Source of the DNA: Steroidobacter sp.
GTDB lineage: Bacteria; Pseudomonadota; Gammaproteobacteria; Steroidobacterales; Steroidobacteraceae
Direction of reading: 5' to 3'
NCBI GenBank assembly: GCA_025929585.1
Contig: JAICPY010000006.1
Coordinates: 1 to 64,000, forward strand
Length of the DNA: 64,000 nt
Part shown: piece after piece, positions 8,998 to 20,331 of the stretch
How positions within the stretch are numbered: the first letter of the stretch is position 1
Layout: each line of letters begins with the position of its first letter
Made by a program: the position numbers and the translations under genes
The notes under the pieces: model-generated
What the model was told of the DNA's origin: nothing
Database searches by the model: none
Seen by the model: the letters and a program-made list of their open reading frames with translations, nothing else

Positions 8998-9277
8998 ATG
9001 CCTCGACTCGTGCCTTCAGCTTTTGTCCCGGCCTGAATGTCACCACGCGGCGTGCGCTGATGGGGATCTCTTCACCCGTTTTCGGATTTCGGCCGGGCCG
9101 TTGGTTCTTGTCGCGAAGATCGAAGTTGCCGAAACCGGAAAGTTTCACCTGCTCGCCTGTCGAAAGCGATGCTCGCAGCTCCTCGAAGAATAGATCCACG
9201 AGCTCGCGTGCTTCGCGTTTATTCAGCCCAAGCTGATCGAACAAGGCTTCCGCAATTTCAGCTTTCGTCAGTGCCAT
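8978..9277 (-). CDS. ihfA: Integration host factor subunit alpha
   Basis: A 99-residue DNA-bending protein of the HU/IHF family, with [24 protein letters not shown] at the start, the [22 protein letters not shown] beta-arm and the [14 protein letters not shown]-terminus of IHF-alpha. It acts as a heterodimer with IhfB (gene not in the window). The start is 2 nt beyond the pheT stop, as in other gammaproteobacteria where pheT and ihfA are cotranscribed. Confidence 0.97.
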   Translation of the reverse strand: MALTKAEIAEALFDQLGLNKREARELVDLFFEELRASLSTGEQVKLSGFGNFDLRDKNQRPGRNPKTGEEIPISARRVVTFRPGQKLKARVEAYAGTRQ

Positions 9278-9279
9278 GT

Positions 9280-11664
9280 TTATTTGTCTCGGATCGTGGC
9301 ATTGAGCTGTCGGCTCAATCTCTCGATGATCTGCGCCGCGATGGCATCAGCATCGGCGTCCGCCAGGGTTCGTGAAGTATCCTGTAAATTCATTCCTAAG
9401 GCTATGCTCTTCTTACCTTTCTCGATTTGTTGACCGCGATAGACAGACAGCACCACCAAGTCTTGCAACAAGGATCCGGCGCAGTCCGTAATGACGCCGC
9501 TCAGCGACGCCACCGGAACGGATTCATCGACGATCACCGCAATATCCCGACGGATGGCCGGGAATTTGGATATCTCCGTATATAGCGGAATGCGCGCGGT
9601 GAGACCTGTCCTCGTCTCGATCTCGAAAAGAATCGCTGGATATGTCAAATCGAGACGACGCACGTGTTGCGGATGGAGCGCGCCAATCCAGCCGACAGCC
9701 TGGTCGGAACGATAGATTCGAGCGGACTGCCCCGGATGTAGCGCTGGATGGATTTCGGGAACGAATCGAAATTCGCTCGACGTTCCGGTCAATGCGACGA
9801 GCGCTTCGATGTCTGCCTTCACATCGAAGAAATCGACATTTGAGGATTCGACAGCCCACTGCTCAACTACGCGCCGCCCGGCCGCTAGGCCGGCGATCAC
9901 CTCAGTTTCGCGGCCGGTATCAGAAGCATAGCGACGCCCGACTTCGAACAATCGCACGCGAGATTGCTGCCGACGTTGATTCTCCCGCAGCGCCTGAAGC
10001 AGTCCGGGCCACAAAGAAACGCGCATTGCGCCCATCTCTGCGGAAATCGGATTGCTCAGCGATAGTCCGGCGTCTGCGCAGAGTGCGGCTTGCGCCTCGG
10101 CATCAGTGAACGTGTACGTAATCGCTTCTTGATAACCTCGATCGACCAGCAGGTCCGCAGCACGTTCGTTGCGAACCTGCGCTTCGGTGTAGCTCACGAT
10201 CGATTGGGGTGCGCGTGCATCGATCTCTGGAATGTTGTCGTAGCCGTACAGCCGCGCGACTTCCTCGATCAAGTCCTCTTCGATCCGCAAGTCGAAACGC
10301 CATGACGGCGGCTTCGCGGTCCAGGACGAGTTCTTCTGCGGAAGATCGGATGATTGCAGCGTTATTCCGAGCCTTTGCAGACAGTCGACGACATCAGAGC
10401 TCGAAACCGACACTCCGAGCACGCGCTGCACTCGCGCGTGACGCAGCCGAATTTCATCGCGTCGGCCGCTTGCACCTTCGGTGCGAACGACCTGAATCGG
10501 ACCTGCCTTGCCGCCAGCGCATTCGAGCAGCAATTGTGTCGCGCGTTCGATTGCGGACTCTTGCAGTTTCGGGTCCACACCGCGTTCGAAGCGTTGCGAA
10601 GCATCGGTGATGAGCCCGTAGCGCCGACCGCGGCCCGCGATAGTGTCAGGATCGAAATACGCGACTTCCAAGAAAATGTCGGCGGTGGAATCGCTGATGC
10701 CTGAATCTTCTCCGCCCATCACGCCGGCCATCCCTAAGGTCTTCGTCTCATCGGCAATGACGAGCACGTCCGGCGTCAATTCGATCGTCCTGCCATCGAG
10801 CAATTTCAAAGTTTCATTCGAACGAGCGTAGCGCACGACGATCGCGCCCCGGAGCATCGCCGAATCGTACGCATGCATCGGCTGCCCCAACTCGAGCATC
10901 ACGTAGTTGGTGATATCGACGATCGCGTTGATCGGACGAAGGCCGGCACGGCGCAGGCGTTCCTGCAGCCAGAATGGCGACTTGGTACTTCCATTCACAC
11001 CTTTGATCAGGCGCCCCACGAACTTCGGGCAGCCGGCGGCTGCTTCCAACCGAATCGGAAAACTATCGGAAATCGCCGGGGCAATGGCGGGACGTGCCGC
11101 GGGCTTCAGTGTTTGCTTGCGAATAGCGGCCACTTCCCGTGCGACGCCTAGAACACTCATGCAATCGCCGCGATTCGGAGTGAGATTGACCTCGAAGATC
11201 GTGTCGTCGAGCGAAAGCGCGGTGGCTAAGGCCTCTCCACGGGGCAACTCACTGGGTAAGTCGTAAAGGCCACTCGATTCCTCGGCGATTCCAAGTTCTT
11301 TTGCCGAGCAAAGCATTCCAAAGGATTCCACACCCCTGAGCTTTGCCTTTTTGATTTCGGTGCCGTTAGGCAAAATCGCGCCGATCTTTGCAAGCGGAGC
11401 TTTCATGCCCGCGCGCACGTTCGCCGCCCCACACACGATCTGAACCTCTTCGTGTCCATCGGTGACGCGGCAAACATTGAGCTTCTCGGCATCCGGATGC
11501 TTCTGAACCGCCAGCACTTCCCCGACCACGATTCCCTTCAATTCCGGACCCGCGCGATAAACGCCCTCGATCTCGAGCCCGGCCATCGTGAGCGCGTGCG
11601 CAAGCCCGCGCACGTCATCGCCCGTATCGACCCATTCGCGAAGCCAGTTGAGGCTTACTTTCAT
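9280..11664 (-). CDS. pheT: Phenylalanyl-tRNA synthetase beta subunit
   Basis: A 794-residue protein matching the usual length. It has an N-terminal tRNA-binding EMAP-like domain ([21 protein letters not shown]), the B3/B4 editing domain that hydrolyses Tyr-tRNA(Phe), B5 domain, and the C-terminal anticodon-binding FDX domain ([11 protein letters not shown]...[15 protein letters not shown]). It works as an (alpha-beta)2 enzyme with PheS. It is separated from pheS by a 139-base spacer filled by repeat element E2, whereas in E. coli the two genes are nearly contiguous. Confidence 0.97.
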   Translation of the reverse strand: MKVSLNWLREWVDTGDDVRGLAHALTMAGLEIEGVYRAGPELKGIVVGEVLAVQKHPDAEKLNVCRVTDGHEEVQIVCGAANVRAGMKAPLAKIGAILPNGTEIKKAKLRGVESFGMLCSAKELGIAEESSGLYDLPSELPRGEALATALSLDDTIFEVNLTPNRGDCMSVLGVAREVAAIRKQTLKPAARPAIAPAISDSFPIRLEAAAGCPKFVGRLIKGVNGSTKSPFWLQERLRRAGLRPINAIVDITNYVMLELGQPMHAYDSAMLRGAIVVRYARSNETLKLLDGRTIELTPDVLVIADETKTLGMAGVMGGEDSGISDSTADIFLEVAYFDPDTIAGRGRRYGLITDASQRFERGVDPKLQESAIERATQLLLECAGGKAGPIQVVRTEGASGRRDEIRLRHARVQRVLGVSVSSSDVVDCLQRLGITLQSSDLPQKNSSWTAKPPSWRFDLRIEEDLIEEVARLYGYDNIPEIDARAPQSIVSYTEAQVRNERAADLLVDRGYQEAITYTFTDAEAQAALCADAGLSLSNPISAEMGAMRVSLWPGLLQALRENQRRQQSRVRLFEVGRRYASDTGRETEVIAGLAAGRRVVEQWAVESSNVDFFDVKADIEALVALTGTSSEFRFVPEIHPALHPGQSARIYRSDQAVGWIGALHPQHVRRLDLTYPAILFEIETRTGLTARIPLYTEISKFPAIRRDIAVIVDESVPVASLSGVITDCAGSLLQDLVVLSVYRGQQIEKGKKSIALGMNLQDTSRTLADADADAIAAQIIERLSRQLNATIRDK

Positions 11665-11800
11665 AGAAGCGGTTAGCGGTTAGCGGTTAGCGGATAGTCA
11701 GGAAAATGGCGTTTCGCCATCGCACAACAAACGAAGCTCCACGCTGCCGGATTCGGCTCCGAACTAACCGCTAACCGCCAACCGCTAACCGCTTCACTCT
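11665..11800. repeat. Heptad inverted-repeat element E2 (GGTTAGC type) between pheS and pheT
   Basis: The left arm (11665-11700) reads AGAAGC then GGTTAGC x3 and GGATAGT. The right arm (11761-11800) read on the other strand is AAGAGTGAAGC then GGTTAGC GGTTGGC GGTTAGC GGTTAGT. This is the most regular copy of the family and would form a long hairpin in the pheST transcript. It fills the whole pheS-pheT spacer. Confidence 0.9.
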
Positions 11801-11803
11801 TAC

Positions 11804-12853
<1,050 letters not shown>

Positions 12854-12891
12854 TCAGCTCGTGCGAACCGAGCGCGGACCTAAGAACAGGC

Positions 12892-12998
12892 ATTCCCATC
12901 TTGGCTGGGAATTAAGGCGTAGGCATTGGCGCCGGTTTCATCGGCGCCGACTCGTAGTGTGGATCTGCTGCACTGACCGGCTCGGGTCAGTGCAGCAG
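12892..12998 (-). promoter_or_regulatory. Three consecutive hairpins in the rplT-pheS spacer
   Basis: In the direction of transcription there are a perfect 14-bp hairpin (CTGCTGCACTGACC, 12965-12998), then GGCGCC-N8-GGCGCC (12929-12948), then ATTCCCA-N7-TGGGAAT (12892-12912). None is followed by a U-run, so they are not classical intrinsic terminators. RNA processing, stability control or attenuation of pheST are possible roles. I saw no Phe-rich leader peptide like E. coli pheM. Confidence 0.55.
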
Positions 12999-13007
12999 AG
13001 CGGTCGG

Positions 13008-13376
13008 TTAGGCGGCTGCCTTGAGCAAGCTGTCTTTCGCCTTCTGCGCAATCACGCCAAACGCTGCCGGATCGTGAAATGCCAGGTCCGCAAGTACCTT
13101 GCGATCGATGGTCAATCCAGCCGCATTCAAGCCTGCGATCAGCTTGCTGTAGGACAAGCCGTGAACGCGTGCTTCGGCGTTGATACGCGTGATCCACAAC
13201 GCACGCATGTTGCGCTTGTTGGTCTTGCGATCGCGATAAGCATATTGGCCGGCCTTGATGACCGCCTGCTTCGCCGCGCGGAAAACTTTGCGACGGGCGT
13301 TGTAGTAGCCCTTCGCCTTCTTGAGAATTTTCTTGTGTCGGGCGCCCGCAATGACGCCTCTCTTAACGCGTGCCAT
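13008..13376 (-). CDS. rplT: 50S ribosomal protein L20
   Basis: A 122-residue, strongly basic protein starting [33 protein letters not shown], with the conserved [21 protein letters not shown] core. It binds 23S rRNA early in large-subunit assembly and in many bacteria represses translation of rpmI-rplT by binding their mRNA. It lies 10 nt after rpmI. Confidence 0.98.
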   Translation of the reverse strand: MARVKRGVIAGARHKKILKKAKGYYNARRKVFRAAKQAVIKAGQYAYRDRKTNKRNMRALWITRINAEARVHGLSYSKLIAGLNAAGLTIDRKVLADLAFHDPAAFGVIAQKAKDSLLKAAA

Positions 13377-13386
13377 GTGTCACTCC

Positions 13387-13584
13387 TTACTTGGCGTGGG
13401 GGAGCAATTGCTCCATCCGCACGAGATCTTGTTTCGCCACCATGCTCGGCGCACGCAGCTGACGCTTACGCTTGCTCGGCTTTTTGGTGAGGATGTGACG
13501 ACGATGGGATTGGGATCGCTTGAATCCGTTGGCAGTCTTGCGAAAACGCTTCGCCGCTGCCCGGTTGGTTTTCAACTTAGGCAT
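13387..13584 (-). CDS. rpmI: 50S ribosomal protein L35
   Basis: A 65-residue basic protein ([44 protein letters not shown]) of normal L35 length. It belongs to the large ribosomal subunit and is cotranscribed with rplT. AGGAG lies about 11 nt before the ATG. The unusually long spacer to infC (373 bases) carries a tandem duplication of a repeat element. Confidence 0.98.
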   Translation of the reverse strand: MPKLKTNRAAAKRFRKTANGFKRSQSHRRHILTKKPSKRKRQLRAPSMVAKQDLVRMEQLLPHAK

Positions 13585-13710
13585 AAATAAAAGAGCTCCT
13601 GGCTCTGCTTGTATAGCCTTTTAGGAATGTCGTGCGCAGCGAAGAGCTGCGTCGTACACCCTGTCGGGCGGGACAACGCGTCGTTATGATGCGTTGCTCA
13701 CTTTTTGTTT

Positions 13711-13935
13711 GCTCGCCTGCGGCGAGCAAGTGCATGACGTGTAAGGTGCAAAACGTGTATGGCAAGAAAACGCTACCGCGCCTTTTCCCTTACACCTCTA
13801 TACCTCTTACATCTTCACACTAGCGCTCGCCTGCAGCGAGCAGTGCACGACGTGTAACGTGTAAGCGTGTATCGCAAGGAGCGCTACTGCGCCTCTTTCG
13901 TTACACCTCTACACCTCTACACGTTCAACACCTTC
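13711..13935. repeat. Two tandem copies (period 114 bp) of an octad inverted-repeat element, E9 and E10
   Basis: Copy 1 (13711-13824) and copy 2 (13825-13935) each begin with GCTCGCCTGC(G/A)GCGAGC, which is itself a hairpin. Each continues with GACGTGTAA and GTGTAT motifs, a CGCTAC..CGCC middle, and a TTACACCTCTA(T/C)ACCTCT right arm. The right arm reads GAGGTGTA-type octads on the other strand. The copies differ at many positions, so the duplication is not recent or has been remodelled. They sit inside the infC-rpmI spacer, the region where L20 control of rpmI-rplT acts in other bacteria. Confidence 0.8.
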
Positions 13936-13957
13936 ACATGAAGGAGTAAGCAAGAGC

Positions 13958-14482
13958 TTACTTCTTCTTCGGTCCGAACATCATCACCATCTGCCGCCCT
14001 TCCATCAGCGGGTTTTGCTCGACCTGCGCGTACGGCGCCAGATCGTTTTGCACCCGCCCTAGAAGCTCGCGACCGACTTCTTGATGCGCCATTTCGCGAC
14101 CACGAAATCTCATGGTCACCTTGGCCTTGTCTCCCTCCTGGAGGAAGCGAATCAGGTTTCGTAACTTCACCTGATAGTCGCCCTCTTCCGTGCCGGGACG
14201 GAATTTCACTTCCTTAATTTGAATCTGCTTCTGCTTTCGCTTCGCTGCATGCGCCTTCTTGTTCTGCTCGAACAAGAATTTGCCGAAGTCCATGATGCGA
14301 CACACCGGCGGCTCCGCCATCGGCGAGACCTCGACGAGATCCAGCTCGGCGGCCTGCGCCATCTGCAGTGCTTCGAATCGGCTGATCACGCCGACCTGGT
14401 GGCCCTCGGCGTCGATCACTCGCAACTGCGGCGATGTGATGTCTTCATTGCGCCTGATGCGCTTACTAATGGGAGCAGCGAT
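13958..14482 (-). CDS. infC: Translation initiation factor IF-3 (non-AUG start)
   Basis: The ORF track begins at a TTG at 14425, but homology extends upstream: the frame reads [26 protein letters not shown] before it. No ATG, GTG or closer start exists between the thrS stop and that segment. Candidates are ATC at 14482 (GGAGG with 8 nt spacing, 174 residues) or ATT at 14470 (spacing 20, 170 residues); I prefer ATC. IF3 is known to discriminate against non-AUG starts and to autorepress infC through an AUU or AUC codon. The domain order is N-terminal [17 protein letters not shown] and C-terminal [21 protein letters not shown]. It starts 3 nt after the thrS stop codon. Confidence 0.9.
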   Translation of the reverse strand: MAAPISKRIRRNEDITSPQLRVIDAEGHQVGVISRFEALQMAQAAELDLVEVSPMAEPPVCRIMDFGKFLFEQNKKAHAAKRKQKQIQIKEVKFRPGTEEGDYQVKLRNLIRFLQEGDKAKVTMRFRGREMAHQEVGRELLGRVQNDLAPYAQVEQNPLMEGRQMVMMFGPKKK

Positions 14483-14485
14483 GCG

Positions 14486-16411
14486 TCATACCTCCAAAAT
14501 AGTCCGGCCGCGGCTCGCGACTTCCCGGGCAAGTTTCTCGGCGAGCGTCTCCACTGACATCGCTCCGAGATCTTTGCCACTGCGCGTGCGCACGGCCAGA
14601 GAGTGAGAACCTGCTTCGCGATCGCCAGCTACCAATAGGTAAGGAACGCGCTGCAGCGTGTGTTCGCGGATCTTAAAGCCGACCTTTTCATTCCGCAAGT
14701 CTGACTCGACCCGAAGCCCCTGATTTTTCAGGGTTTCAGTGACCTCAAGCACATAGTCAGCCTGTTTATCGGTGATGTTGAGCACAACAGCCTGCACCGG
14801 CGCGAGCCAAGTGGGGAAGGCGCCCGCGTGCTCCTCGATGAGGATGCCGAGAAACCGCTCGAGCGAGCCGAATATGGCCCGATGCAGCATGACGGGCACC
14901 TGTTTGGAGCCATCCTGCGCGACGTATTGAGCATCCAACCGACCAGGCATCGAGAAATCGACCTGCAAAGTGCCGCATTGCCATAGCCGTCCGATCGAGT
15001 CTTTCAAGGTGAACTCGATCTTCGGGCCGTAGAACGCTCCCTCGCCTGGCTTCTCCTGCCACGGTAGCTTGCGGCTGTCCATCGCCAAGGCGAGTGCCTT
15101 TTCAGCCTTGTCCCAAACCTCGTCCGCGCCGATCCGGTCCTTAGGCCGCGTCGCAAGTTTGTAGCTTATCTCTTTGAATCCGAAATCGTCGTACACCTGA
15201 TGTAGTAGATCGATAAAGGTTGTCGCCTCCCCTTCGATCTGATCTTCCAAGCAGAAGATGTGAGCATCGTCCTGCACGAACGACCGCACGCGCATCAACC
15301 CATGAAGTGCGCCAGAGGCCTCATTGCGATGGCATGAGCCGAATTCCGCCAACCGGAGCGGGAGGTCGCGGTAGCTTTTCACGCCTTGATTGAACACCTG
15401 AATGTGGCATGGGCAGTTCATCGGCTTCACGGCGAAAGTCCGCTTCTCGGACTCCGTGATGAACATGTCCTCGTGGAAGTTCGCCCAGTGGCCCGACTTC
15501 TCCCACAGCGAGCGGTCGACGAGCTGCGGCGTGCGAATCTCGCGATAGCCGTTCTTCCGCCAGATCTCACTCATGTATTGAGTGATGGTTTGGTACAGCC
15601 GCCAGCCCTTCTCGTGCCAGAAGACCATGCCCGGGGCTTCTTCCTGCATATGAAACAGATCGAGCGCGCGCCCCACCTTGCGATGATCTCGCTTATCTGC
15701 TTCTTCGATCCGGGTGAGATAAGCCTTCAGGCTTTTCTCATCCGCCCATGCGGTGCCGTAGATTCGCTGCAGCATCTCGTTGCGCGAATCGCCACGCCAA
15801 TACGCGCCGGCGAGCTTCGTCAGTTTGAAAGCGCGCAAGAAACGGGTATTGGGCACGTGCGGGCCACGGCACATGTCCACGTATTCTTCGTGGTGATACA
15901 AGCCCATCGCTTTCTCATCGGGCATGTCTTCGATGAGCCGCAGCTTGTAGTCCTCGCCACGTTGTTTGAACGTTTCGATGACTTCTGCGCGGGGCGTCAT
16001 GCGCTTGATGACGTCGTAGTCCTTTGCAATCAGCTCGCGCATCCGAGTTTCGATTGCCTCGATGTCATCGGGCGTAAAGGGCCGCTCGTAAGCGATGTCG
16101 TAATAGAAGCCGTCTTCGATCACCGGGCCGATGACCATCTTCGCGCTCGGATAAAGCTGCTTGATCGCGTGACCCATCAAGTGCGCGAAAGAGTGCCGGA
16201 TGATTTCCAGCCCCTCATGATCCTTCGGCGTAATGATTTGCAGCGAAGCATCGCGGTCGATGGTGTCGGATAAATCGACCAACTTGCCGTCGACCTTTCC
16301 GGCGACAGCCGCCTTCGCGAGCCCGGGACCGATGTCCGCGGCAACTTTCGCAGTGGTGACTGCTTCGCTATAAGTTCGCTGGCTGCCGTCGGGCAGAGTG
16401 ATGACTGGCAT
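14486..16411 (-). CDS. thrS: Threonyl-tRNA synthetase
   Basis: A 641-residue class II synthetase of standard length. In order: TGS domain ([43 protein letters not shown]), editing domain with [14 protein letters not shown] and [13 protein letters not shown], catalytic core with the zinc-site cysteine in [12 protein letters not shown] and motif 2 [34 protein letters not shown], and C-terminal anticodon-binding domain. It attaches threonine to tRNA(Thr). Repeat element E3 begins 4 bases upstream of the start codon. Confidence 0.98.
   Translation of the reverse strand: MPVITLPDGSQRTYSEAVTTAKVAADIGPGLAKAAVAGKVDGKLVDLSDTIDRDASLQIITPKDHEGLEIIRHSFAHLMGHAIKQLYPSAKMVIGPVIEDGFYYDIAYERPFTPDDIEAIETRMRELIAKDYDVIKRMTPRAEVIETFKQRGEDYKLRLIEDMPDEKAMGLYHHEEYVDMCRGPHVPNTRFLRAFKLTKLAGAYWRGDSRNEMLQRIYGTAWADEKSLKAYLTRIEEADKRDHRKVGRALDLFHMQEEAPGMVFWHEKGWRLYQTITQYMSEIWRKNGYREIRTPQLVDRSLWEKSGHWANFHEDMFITESEKRTFAVKPMNCPCHIQVFNQGVKSYRDLPLRLAEFGSCHRNEASGALHGLMRVRSFVQDDAHIFCLEDQIEGEATTFIDLLHQVYDDFGFKEISYKLATRPKDRIGADEVWDKAEKALALAMDSRKLPWQEKPGEGAFYGPKIEFTLKDSIGRLWQCGTLQVDFSMPGRLDAQYVAQDGSKQVPVMLHRAIFGSLERFLGILIEEHAGAFPTWLAPVQAVVLNITDKQADYVLEVTETLKNQGLRVESDLRNEKVGFKIREHTLQRVPYLLVAGDREAGSHSLAVRTRSGKDLGAMSVETLAEKLAREVASRGRTILEV
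14491..14495 (-). promoter_or_regulatory. Shine-Dalgarno sequence deciding the infC start
   Basis: GGAGG overlaps the last thrS codons (TTG GAG GTA TGA) and lies 8 nt before the in-frame ATC. The E. coli-like ATT start is 20 nt away. This spacing is the main argument for the ATC start. Confidence 0.6.
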
Positions 16412-16414
16412 GGC

Positions 16415-16570
16415 AAAGAGGGAAGCGGTTGGCGGTTAGCGGTTAGGGGTTAGCAGGAGAGATCCTTGAGAGATCTCACCGGCAGCAAGAGATGGCAACC
16501 AGGGACGACTCCACGATTCAAACCGGGCTGTATTCTGAAACTAACCGCTATCCGCCAGCCGCTTCTAAGA
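16415..16570. repeat. Heptad inverted-repeat element E3 between tRNA-Val and thrS
   Basis: The left arm (16415-16457) is AAAGAGGGAAGC then GGTTGGC GGTTAGC GGTTAGG GGTTAGC. The right arm (16535-16570) read on the other strand is AGAAGC then GGCTGGC GGATAGC GGTTAGT. It lies exactly between the tRNA-Val 3' end and the thrS start codon, so it would be in the thrS leader or the tRNA trailer. Confidence 0.85.
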
Positions 16571-16574
16571 AGAT

Positions 16575-16649
16575 TGGTGCGCGCGACAGGGATCGAACCT
16601 GTGACCCCCACCATGTCAAGGTGATGCTCTACCGCTGAGCTACGCGCGC
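16575..16649 (-). tRNA. tRNA-Val (anticodon GAC)
   Basis: A 75-base cloverleaf with encoded CCA. Acceptor GCGCGCG/CGCGCGC, D-stem GCTC/GAGC, anticodon loop TTGACAT (GAC), T-arm ACAGG-TTCGATC-CCTGT. Confidence 0.97.
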
Positions 16650-16714
16650 GCCGAAAAAGGCGGGCAAGGATAGCGGCGCCTGCGAGCGCAGGCAAGGACC
16701 CGATATCCGATCGG

Positions 16715-16847
16715 GTCGTGATGGGGTGACGAAGTGACGGGGTCAGAACCGGGACGAGCCCGAATTTCCTACCATTTACGCCGCCGCAACGGGCCGCTCC
16801 GCTCTGACGTCGTCACTTCGTCACCCCGTCACTGCGTCACTTCTCTC
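16715..16847. repeat. Octad inverted-repeat element E7 (TGACGAAG/TGACGGGG type)
   Basis: The left arm (16715-16746) reads TGATGGGG TGACGAAG TGACGGGG TCAG. The right arm (16801-16847) on the other strand reads TGACGCAG TGACGGGG TGACGAAG TGACGACG TCAG. It sits just downstream of the uvrB stop. The architecture is that of the heptad family but with 8-bp units. Confidence 0.8.
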
Positions 16848-16849
16848 GG

Positions 16850-18874
16850 TCACCCTACCCTGGCTAGCCCCAATTCCACCTTTCTCAGCTTCTGCACCTC
16901 ATCCCTGATCTTTGCAGCTTCCTCGAATTCCAGGTTTCGGGCGTGCTTGAGCATTTCCTGCTCCAGCTTTTTGATACGGCGCACCACCTGTTCGGGCGTG
17001 AGCTTCGAATAGTCGACACCGCCTTCGGCGATCTTCAATGTGCCGCCGCGATCGCTGCCCGAATACGCGCCTTCCATGATGTCCGCGACGGCTTTCTTGA
17101 TGCCGCGCGGGGTGATGCCGTGCTTTTCGTTGTACTCGATCTGTTTCGCGCGTCGACGATTCGTTTCATCGATCGCGCGCTGGATCGATCCGGTGATCTG
17201 GTCTGCGTAGAGAATGGCTCGTCCGCTCAAGTTGCGAGCTGCGCGTCCGATCGTTTGAATGAGCGAGTTCTCCGAGCGCAGGAAGCCTTCCTTGTCAGCA
17301 TCGAGGATTGCGACCAGCGATACCTCGGGCATGTCCAATCCTTCGCGCAGCAAGTTGATGCCGACGATGACATCGAACTTACCCAGGCGCAGGTCGCGAA
17401 TGATCTCCATGCGCTCGACCGTATCGATGTCGGAGTGCAGATAGCGGACCTTCACGCCGTGCTCTTCGAGGTATTCAGTGAGATCCTCGGACATGCGTTT
17501 GGTCAAAGTTGTGATGAGCACGCGCTCATCGAGCTCGGCACAGCGTTTGATCTCCGAGAGAACATCATCGACCTGCGTGCGTACGGGACGGATCTCGACT
17601 TCCGGATCGATCAGTCCGGTAGGACGCACGAGTTGCTCGACGATCTGACCGGAACGCTGCAACTCATATTGTCCAGGCGTGGCCGAAACGAAAATGGCCT
17701 GTGGAGCAAGCCGCTCCCATTCATCAAAACGCAGCGGACGATTGTCCAGTGCGGATGGCAGCCTAAATCCGTATTCGACCAGTGTTTCCTTCCTCGATCG
17801 ATCGCCGCGATACATCGCACCCAACTGCGGAATCGTTTGATGGCTTTCATCGACGACCAGTAATGCGTTCGCAGGCAGGTAGTCGAACAAGCAAGGCGGC
17901 GGCTCGCCCGAGGAGCGTCCCGACAAGTACCGCGAATAGTTTTCGATGCCATTGCAGTAGCCGACTTCTCGCATCATTTCGATATCGAAGCGCGTGCGCT
18001 GTTCGAGACGCTGTGCTTCGAGCAGCTTGCCGGCATTCTTCAGCTCGATCAGTCGCGCATGCAGCTCCTCACGGATCTCCTCCACCGCGTTGACCAGACG
18101 ATCGCGGGGAGTCACGTAGTGGGATGAGGGGAATACCGTAAATCGAGGTACTTTGCGCCGCACTTCGCCGGTAAGCGGATCGAACAGCATCAACGAGTCG
18201 ACCTCATCGTCGAAGAGCTCCACGCGGATCGCCTCGCGTTCGGATTCCGCCGGGAAGATATCGATGACATCGCCGCGAACCCGATACGTTCCTTGTGTGA
18301 GGTCCATTTCGTTCCGTGTGTATTGCATGTCCGTCAAGCGGCGCAGGAGCTTGCGTTGATCGATCCGATCGCCTCGGGAAAGATGCAGCACCATCGACAG
18401 ATAAGCTTGCGGATCGCCCAGGCCGTAGATTGCGGAAACCGTCGCCACGATGATGGAGTCGGATCGCTCGAGCAGCGCTTTGGTCGCCGACAAGCGCATC
18501 TGCTCGATGTGCTCGTTGATCGAGGAATCCTTCTCGATATAGGTGTCCGATGAGGGCACGTACGCTTCGGGCTGGTAGTAGTCGTAATACGAGACGAAAT
18601 ACTCCACCGCGTTATGTGGAAAGAATTCCTTGAACTCACCGTAGAGCTGCGCCGCCAACGTTTTGTTGTGTGCGAGCACCATGGTCGGACGCTGTATTTT
18701 CTGAATGACGTTCGCGATCGTGAACGTCTTGCCTGAACCGGTGACGCCGAGCAGAGTTTGGTGCGTCAAGCCTGAGTCGATGCCATCGACGAGCTTGGCA
18801 ATCGCCTCGGGCTGATCGCCGGAAGGCTTGTAGTCTCCGATCAAATCGAAACGGATTGGATTGGATTCAGACAT
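16850..18874 (-). CDS. uvrB: Excinuclease ABC subunit B
   Basis: A 674-residue UvrB of standard length for nucleotide excision repair. It has Walker [11 protein letters not shown], the beta-hairpin region [26 protein letters not shown] that clamps damaged DNA, helicase motifs DESHQT and [14 protein letters not shown] (motif VI), and a C-terminal UVR domain ([28 protein letters not shown]) that contacts UvrC. Divergent from the aminotransferase gene. I saw no CTGT-N8-ACAG LexA box in the 208-base divergent region. Confidence 0.98.
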   Translation of the reverse strand: MSESNPIRFDLIGDYKPSGDQPEAIAKLVDGIDSGLTHQTLLGVTGSGKTFTIANVIQKIQRPTMVLAHNKTLAAQLYGEFKEFFPHNAVEYFVSYYDYYQPEAYVPSSDTYIEKDSSINEHIEQMRLSATKALLERSDSIIVATVSAIYGLGDPQAYLSMVLHLSRGDRIDQRKLLRRLTDMQYTRNEMDLTQGTYRVRGDVIDIFPAESEREAIRVELFDDEVDSLMLFDPLTGEVRRKVPRFTVFPSSHYVTPRDRLVNAVEEIREELHARLIELKNAGKLLEAQRLEQRTRFDIEMMREVGYCNGIENYSRYLSGRSSGEPPPCLFDYLPANALLVVDESHQTIPQLGAMYRGDRSRKETLVEYGFRLPSALDNRPLRFDEWERLAPQAIFVSATPGQYELQRSGQIVEQLVRPTGLIDPEVEIRPVRTQVDDVLSEIKRCAELDERVLITTLTKRMSEDLTEYLEEHGVKVRYLHSDIDTVERMEIIRDLRLGKFDVIVGINLLREGLDMPEVSLVAILDADKEGFLRSENSLIQTIGRAARNLSGRAILYADQITGSIQRAIDETNRRRAKQIEYNEKHGITPRGIKKAVADIMEGAYSGSDRGGTLKIAEGGVDYSKLTPEQVVRRIKKLEQEMLKHARNLEFEEAAKIRDEVQKLRKVELGLARVG

Positions 18875-19082
18875 GCGGACGGTCTTGAGAGTGAGGAGTG
18901 ATCATGTGAATGGGGGCGAGATTCGAAATTCCCATTCGGTTGCAGAGCGAGAACACTCCACGCGGTGCAGGCCGTCTCACTGGTGTTCCGGTCGGATCGC
19001 AGCCCTTTTTGCGGTGGATGTGGAGGCAGAACGCGTTTTTCCCTAGAATGAACGTCGTCCAAATTCCTCCACCGGTGCCCTC

Positions 19083-20279
19083 GTGAGTCTACCAGTTTCA
19101 AAGCGCGTCCAGCGCGTCAAGCCCTCCCCGACCGTCGCTCTCACCGGCCGCGTGGCCCAGCTCAAAGCGGAAGGCAAAGACATCATTGGATTGGGCGCGG
19201 GCGAGCCGGATTTCGACACGCCGACGCATATTGCCGATGCAGGCGTAGAGGCGATTCGCAAAGGCCACACACGCTACACAGCGGTGGAAGGAACGGCCGA
19301 TCTGAAGGACGCGATCATTGCGAAGTTCAAGCGCGAGAATGGCTTGGACTATAAGCGCAATCAGATTCTAGTTTCGACCGGCGCGAAGCAGACGATCTTC
19401 AACTTGATTCTTGCGCTCATCGACTCTGGCGATGAAGTCGTCATCCCAGCGCCTTATTGGGTTTCGTATCCGGATATGGTGATGCTCGCCGAGGGCATTC
19501 CGGTCATGCCCTACGCTGGGCCTGAACAAGGCTACAAGATCACTCCCGCGCAGCTGGAGGCGGCGATTACTCCGAAGACGCGCCTCTTCATTCTCAACAG
19601 TCCAAGCAACCCGACCGGCGCCGCCTATACGAAAGCCGAGCTGCGCGCGCTTGGCGAAGTGCTGATGAAGTATCCGAAGATCGTGATCTGCACGGATGAT
19701 ATGTATGAGCACATCTATTGGGCGAACGAACCTTTCGTCAGTCTCGCAAGCGTCTGCCCAGAGCTGTACGAGCGCATCGTGACGACGAACGGCGTTTCGA
19801 AGGCGTATGCGATGACAGGCTGGCGCATCGGCTACTGCGGCGGGCCGGTCGAGCTCGTGACTGCAATGGCGACCATCCAAGGTCAGAGCACTTCCAATGC
19901 TTCCTCAATCGCGCAAAAGGCCGCGGTCGCCGCATTGAATGGCAGCCAGGATTGCGTGCGAGAGATGAACAAACATTTCAAGCAGCGCCACGACTTCATT
20001 GTCGCCGGCCTCAACAAACTACCCGGAGTCTCGTGTCTTTCAGGTGCCGGAACGTTCTACGCATTCGCGAACATCGAGCAAGCGATGAAGTTGATGGGCG
20101 TGAAGGACGACAACTCATTCGCGGAGCATCTGTTGGTTCACGGCGGTGTTGCCGTCGTCCCAGGCAGCGGCTTTGGAGCGCCCGGCCACATGCGCTTGTC
20201 GTTCGCGTGCAGCATGCAGACACTCGAGGAGGCCTTGCGGCGCATGGATAAGGTCTTGAAGACCGCCCAAGCCGCGTGA
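19083..20279 (+). CDS. Class I PLP-dependent aminotransferase, probable aspartate aminotransferase
   Basis: A 398-residue fold-type I enzyme starting at GTG. It has GLGAGEPDFDTPTHI near the N-terminus, the NSPSNPTGAAYT motif, the PLP lysine in GVSKAYAMTGWRIGY and the substrate arginine region HMRLSFACS. These fit the Ib aspartate aminotransferase subgroup (aspartate + 2-oxoglutarate to oxaloacetate + glutamate), which can also accept aromatic or prephenate-type substrates. Monocistronic, ended by a strong intrinsic terminator. Confidence 0.93.
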   Translation: MSLPVSKRVQRVKPSPTVALTGRVAQLKAEGKDIIGLGAGEPDFDTPTHIADAGVEAIRKGHTRYTAVEGTADLKDAIIAKFKRENGLDYKRNQILVSTGAKQTIFNLILALIDSGDEVVIPAPYWVSYPDMVMLAEGIPVMPYAGPEQGYKITPAQLEAAITPKTRLFILNSPSNPTGAAYTKAELRALGEVLMKYPKIVICTDDMYEHIYWANEPFVSLASVCPELYERIVTTNGVSKAYAMTGWRIGYCGGPVELVTAMATIQGQSTSNASSIAQKAAVAALNGSQDCVREMNKHFKQRHDFIVAGLNKLPGVSCLSGAGTFYAFANIEQAMKLMGVKDDNSFAEHLLVHGGVAVVPGSGFGAPGHMRLSFACSMQTLEEALRRMDKVLKTAQAA

Positions 20280-20304
20280 GGAACAGACTGTAAGCGGTTG
20301 ATAA

Positions 20305-20331
20305 TGGGCTGCACCGGCAGCCCATTTTTTT
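20305..20331 (+). terminator. Rho-independent terminator of the aminotransferase gene
   Basis: TGGGCTGC-ACCG-GCAGCCCA followed by seven T residues, 26 bases after the stop codon. It is the clearest intrinsic terminator in the window. Confidence 0.93.

Noticed and set aside
13711-13935. CRISPR-like array
   Set aside because: Only two diverged copies with internal inverted symmetry and no spacer pattern; no cas genes in the window.
18875-19082. LexA/SOS box upstream of uvrB
   Set aside because: No CTGT-N8-ACAG palindrome found in the divergent region.
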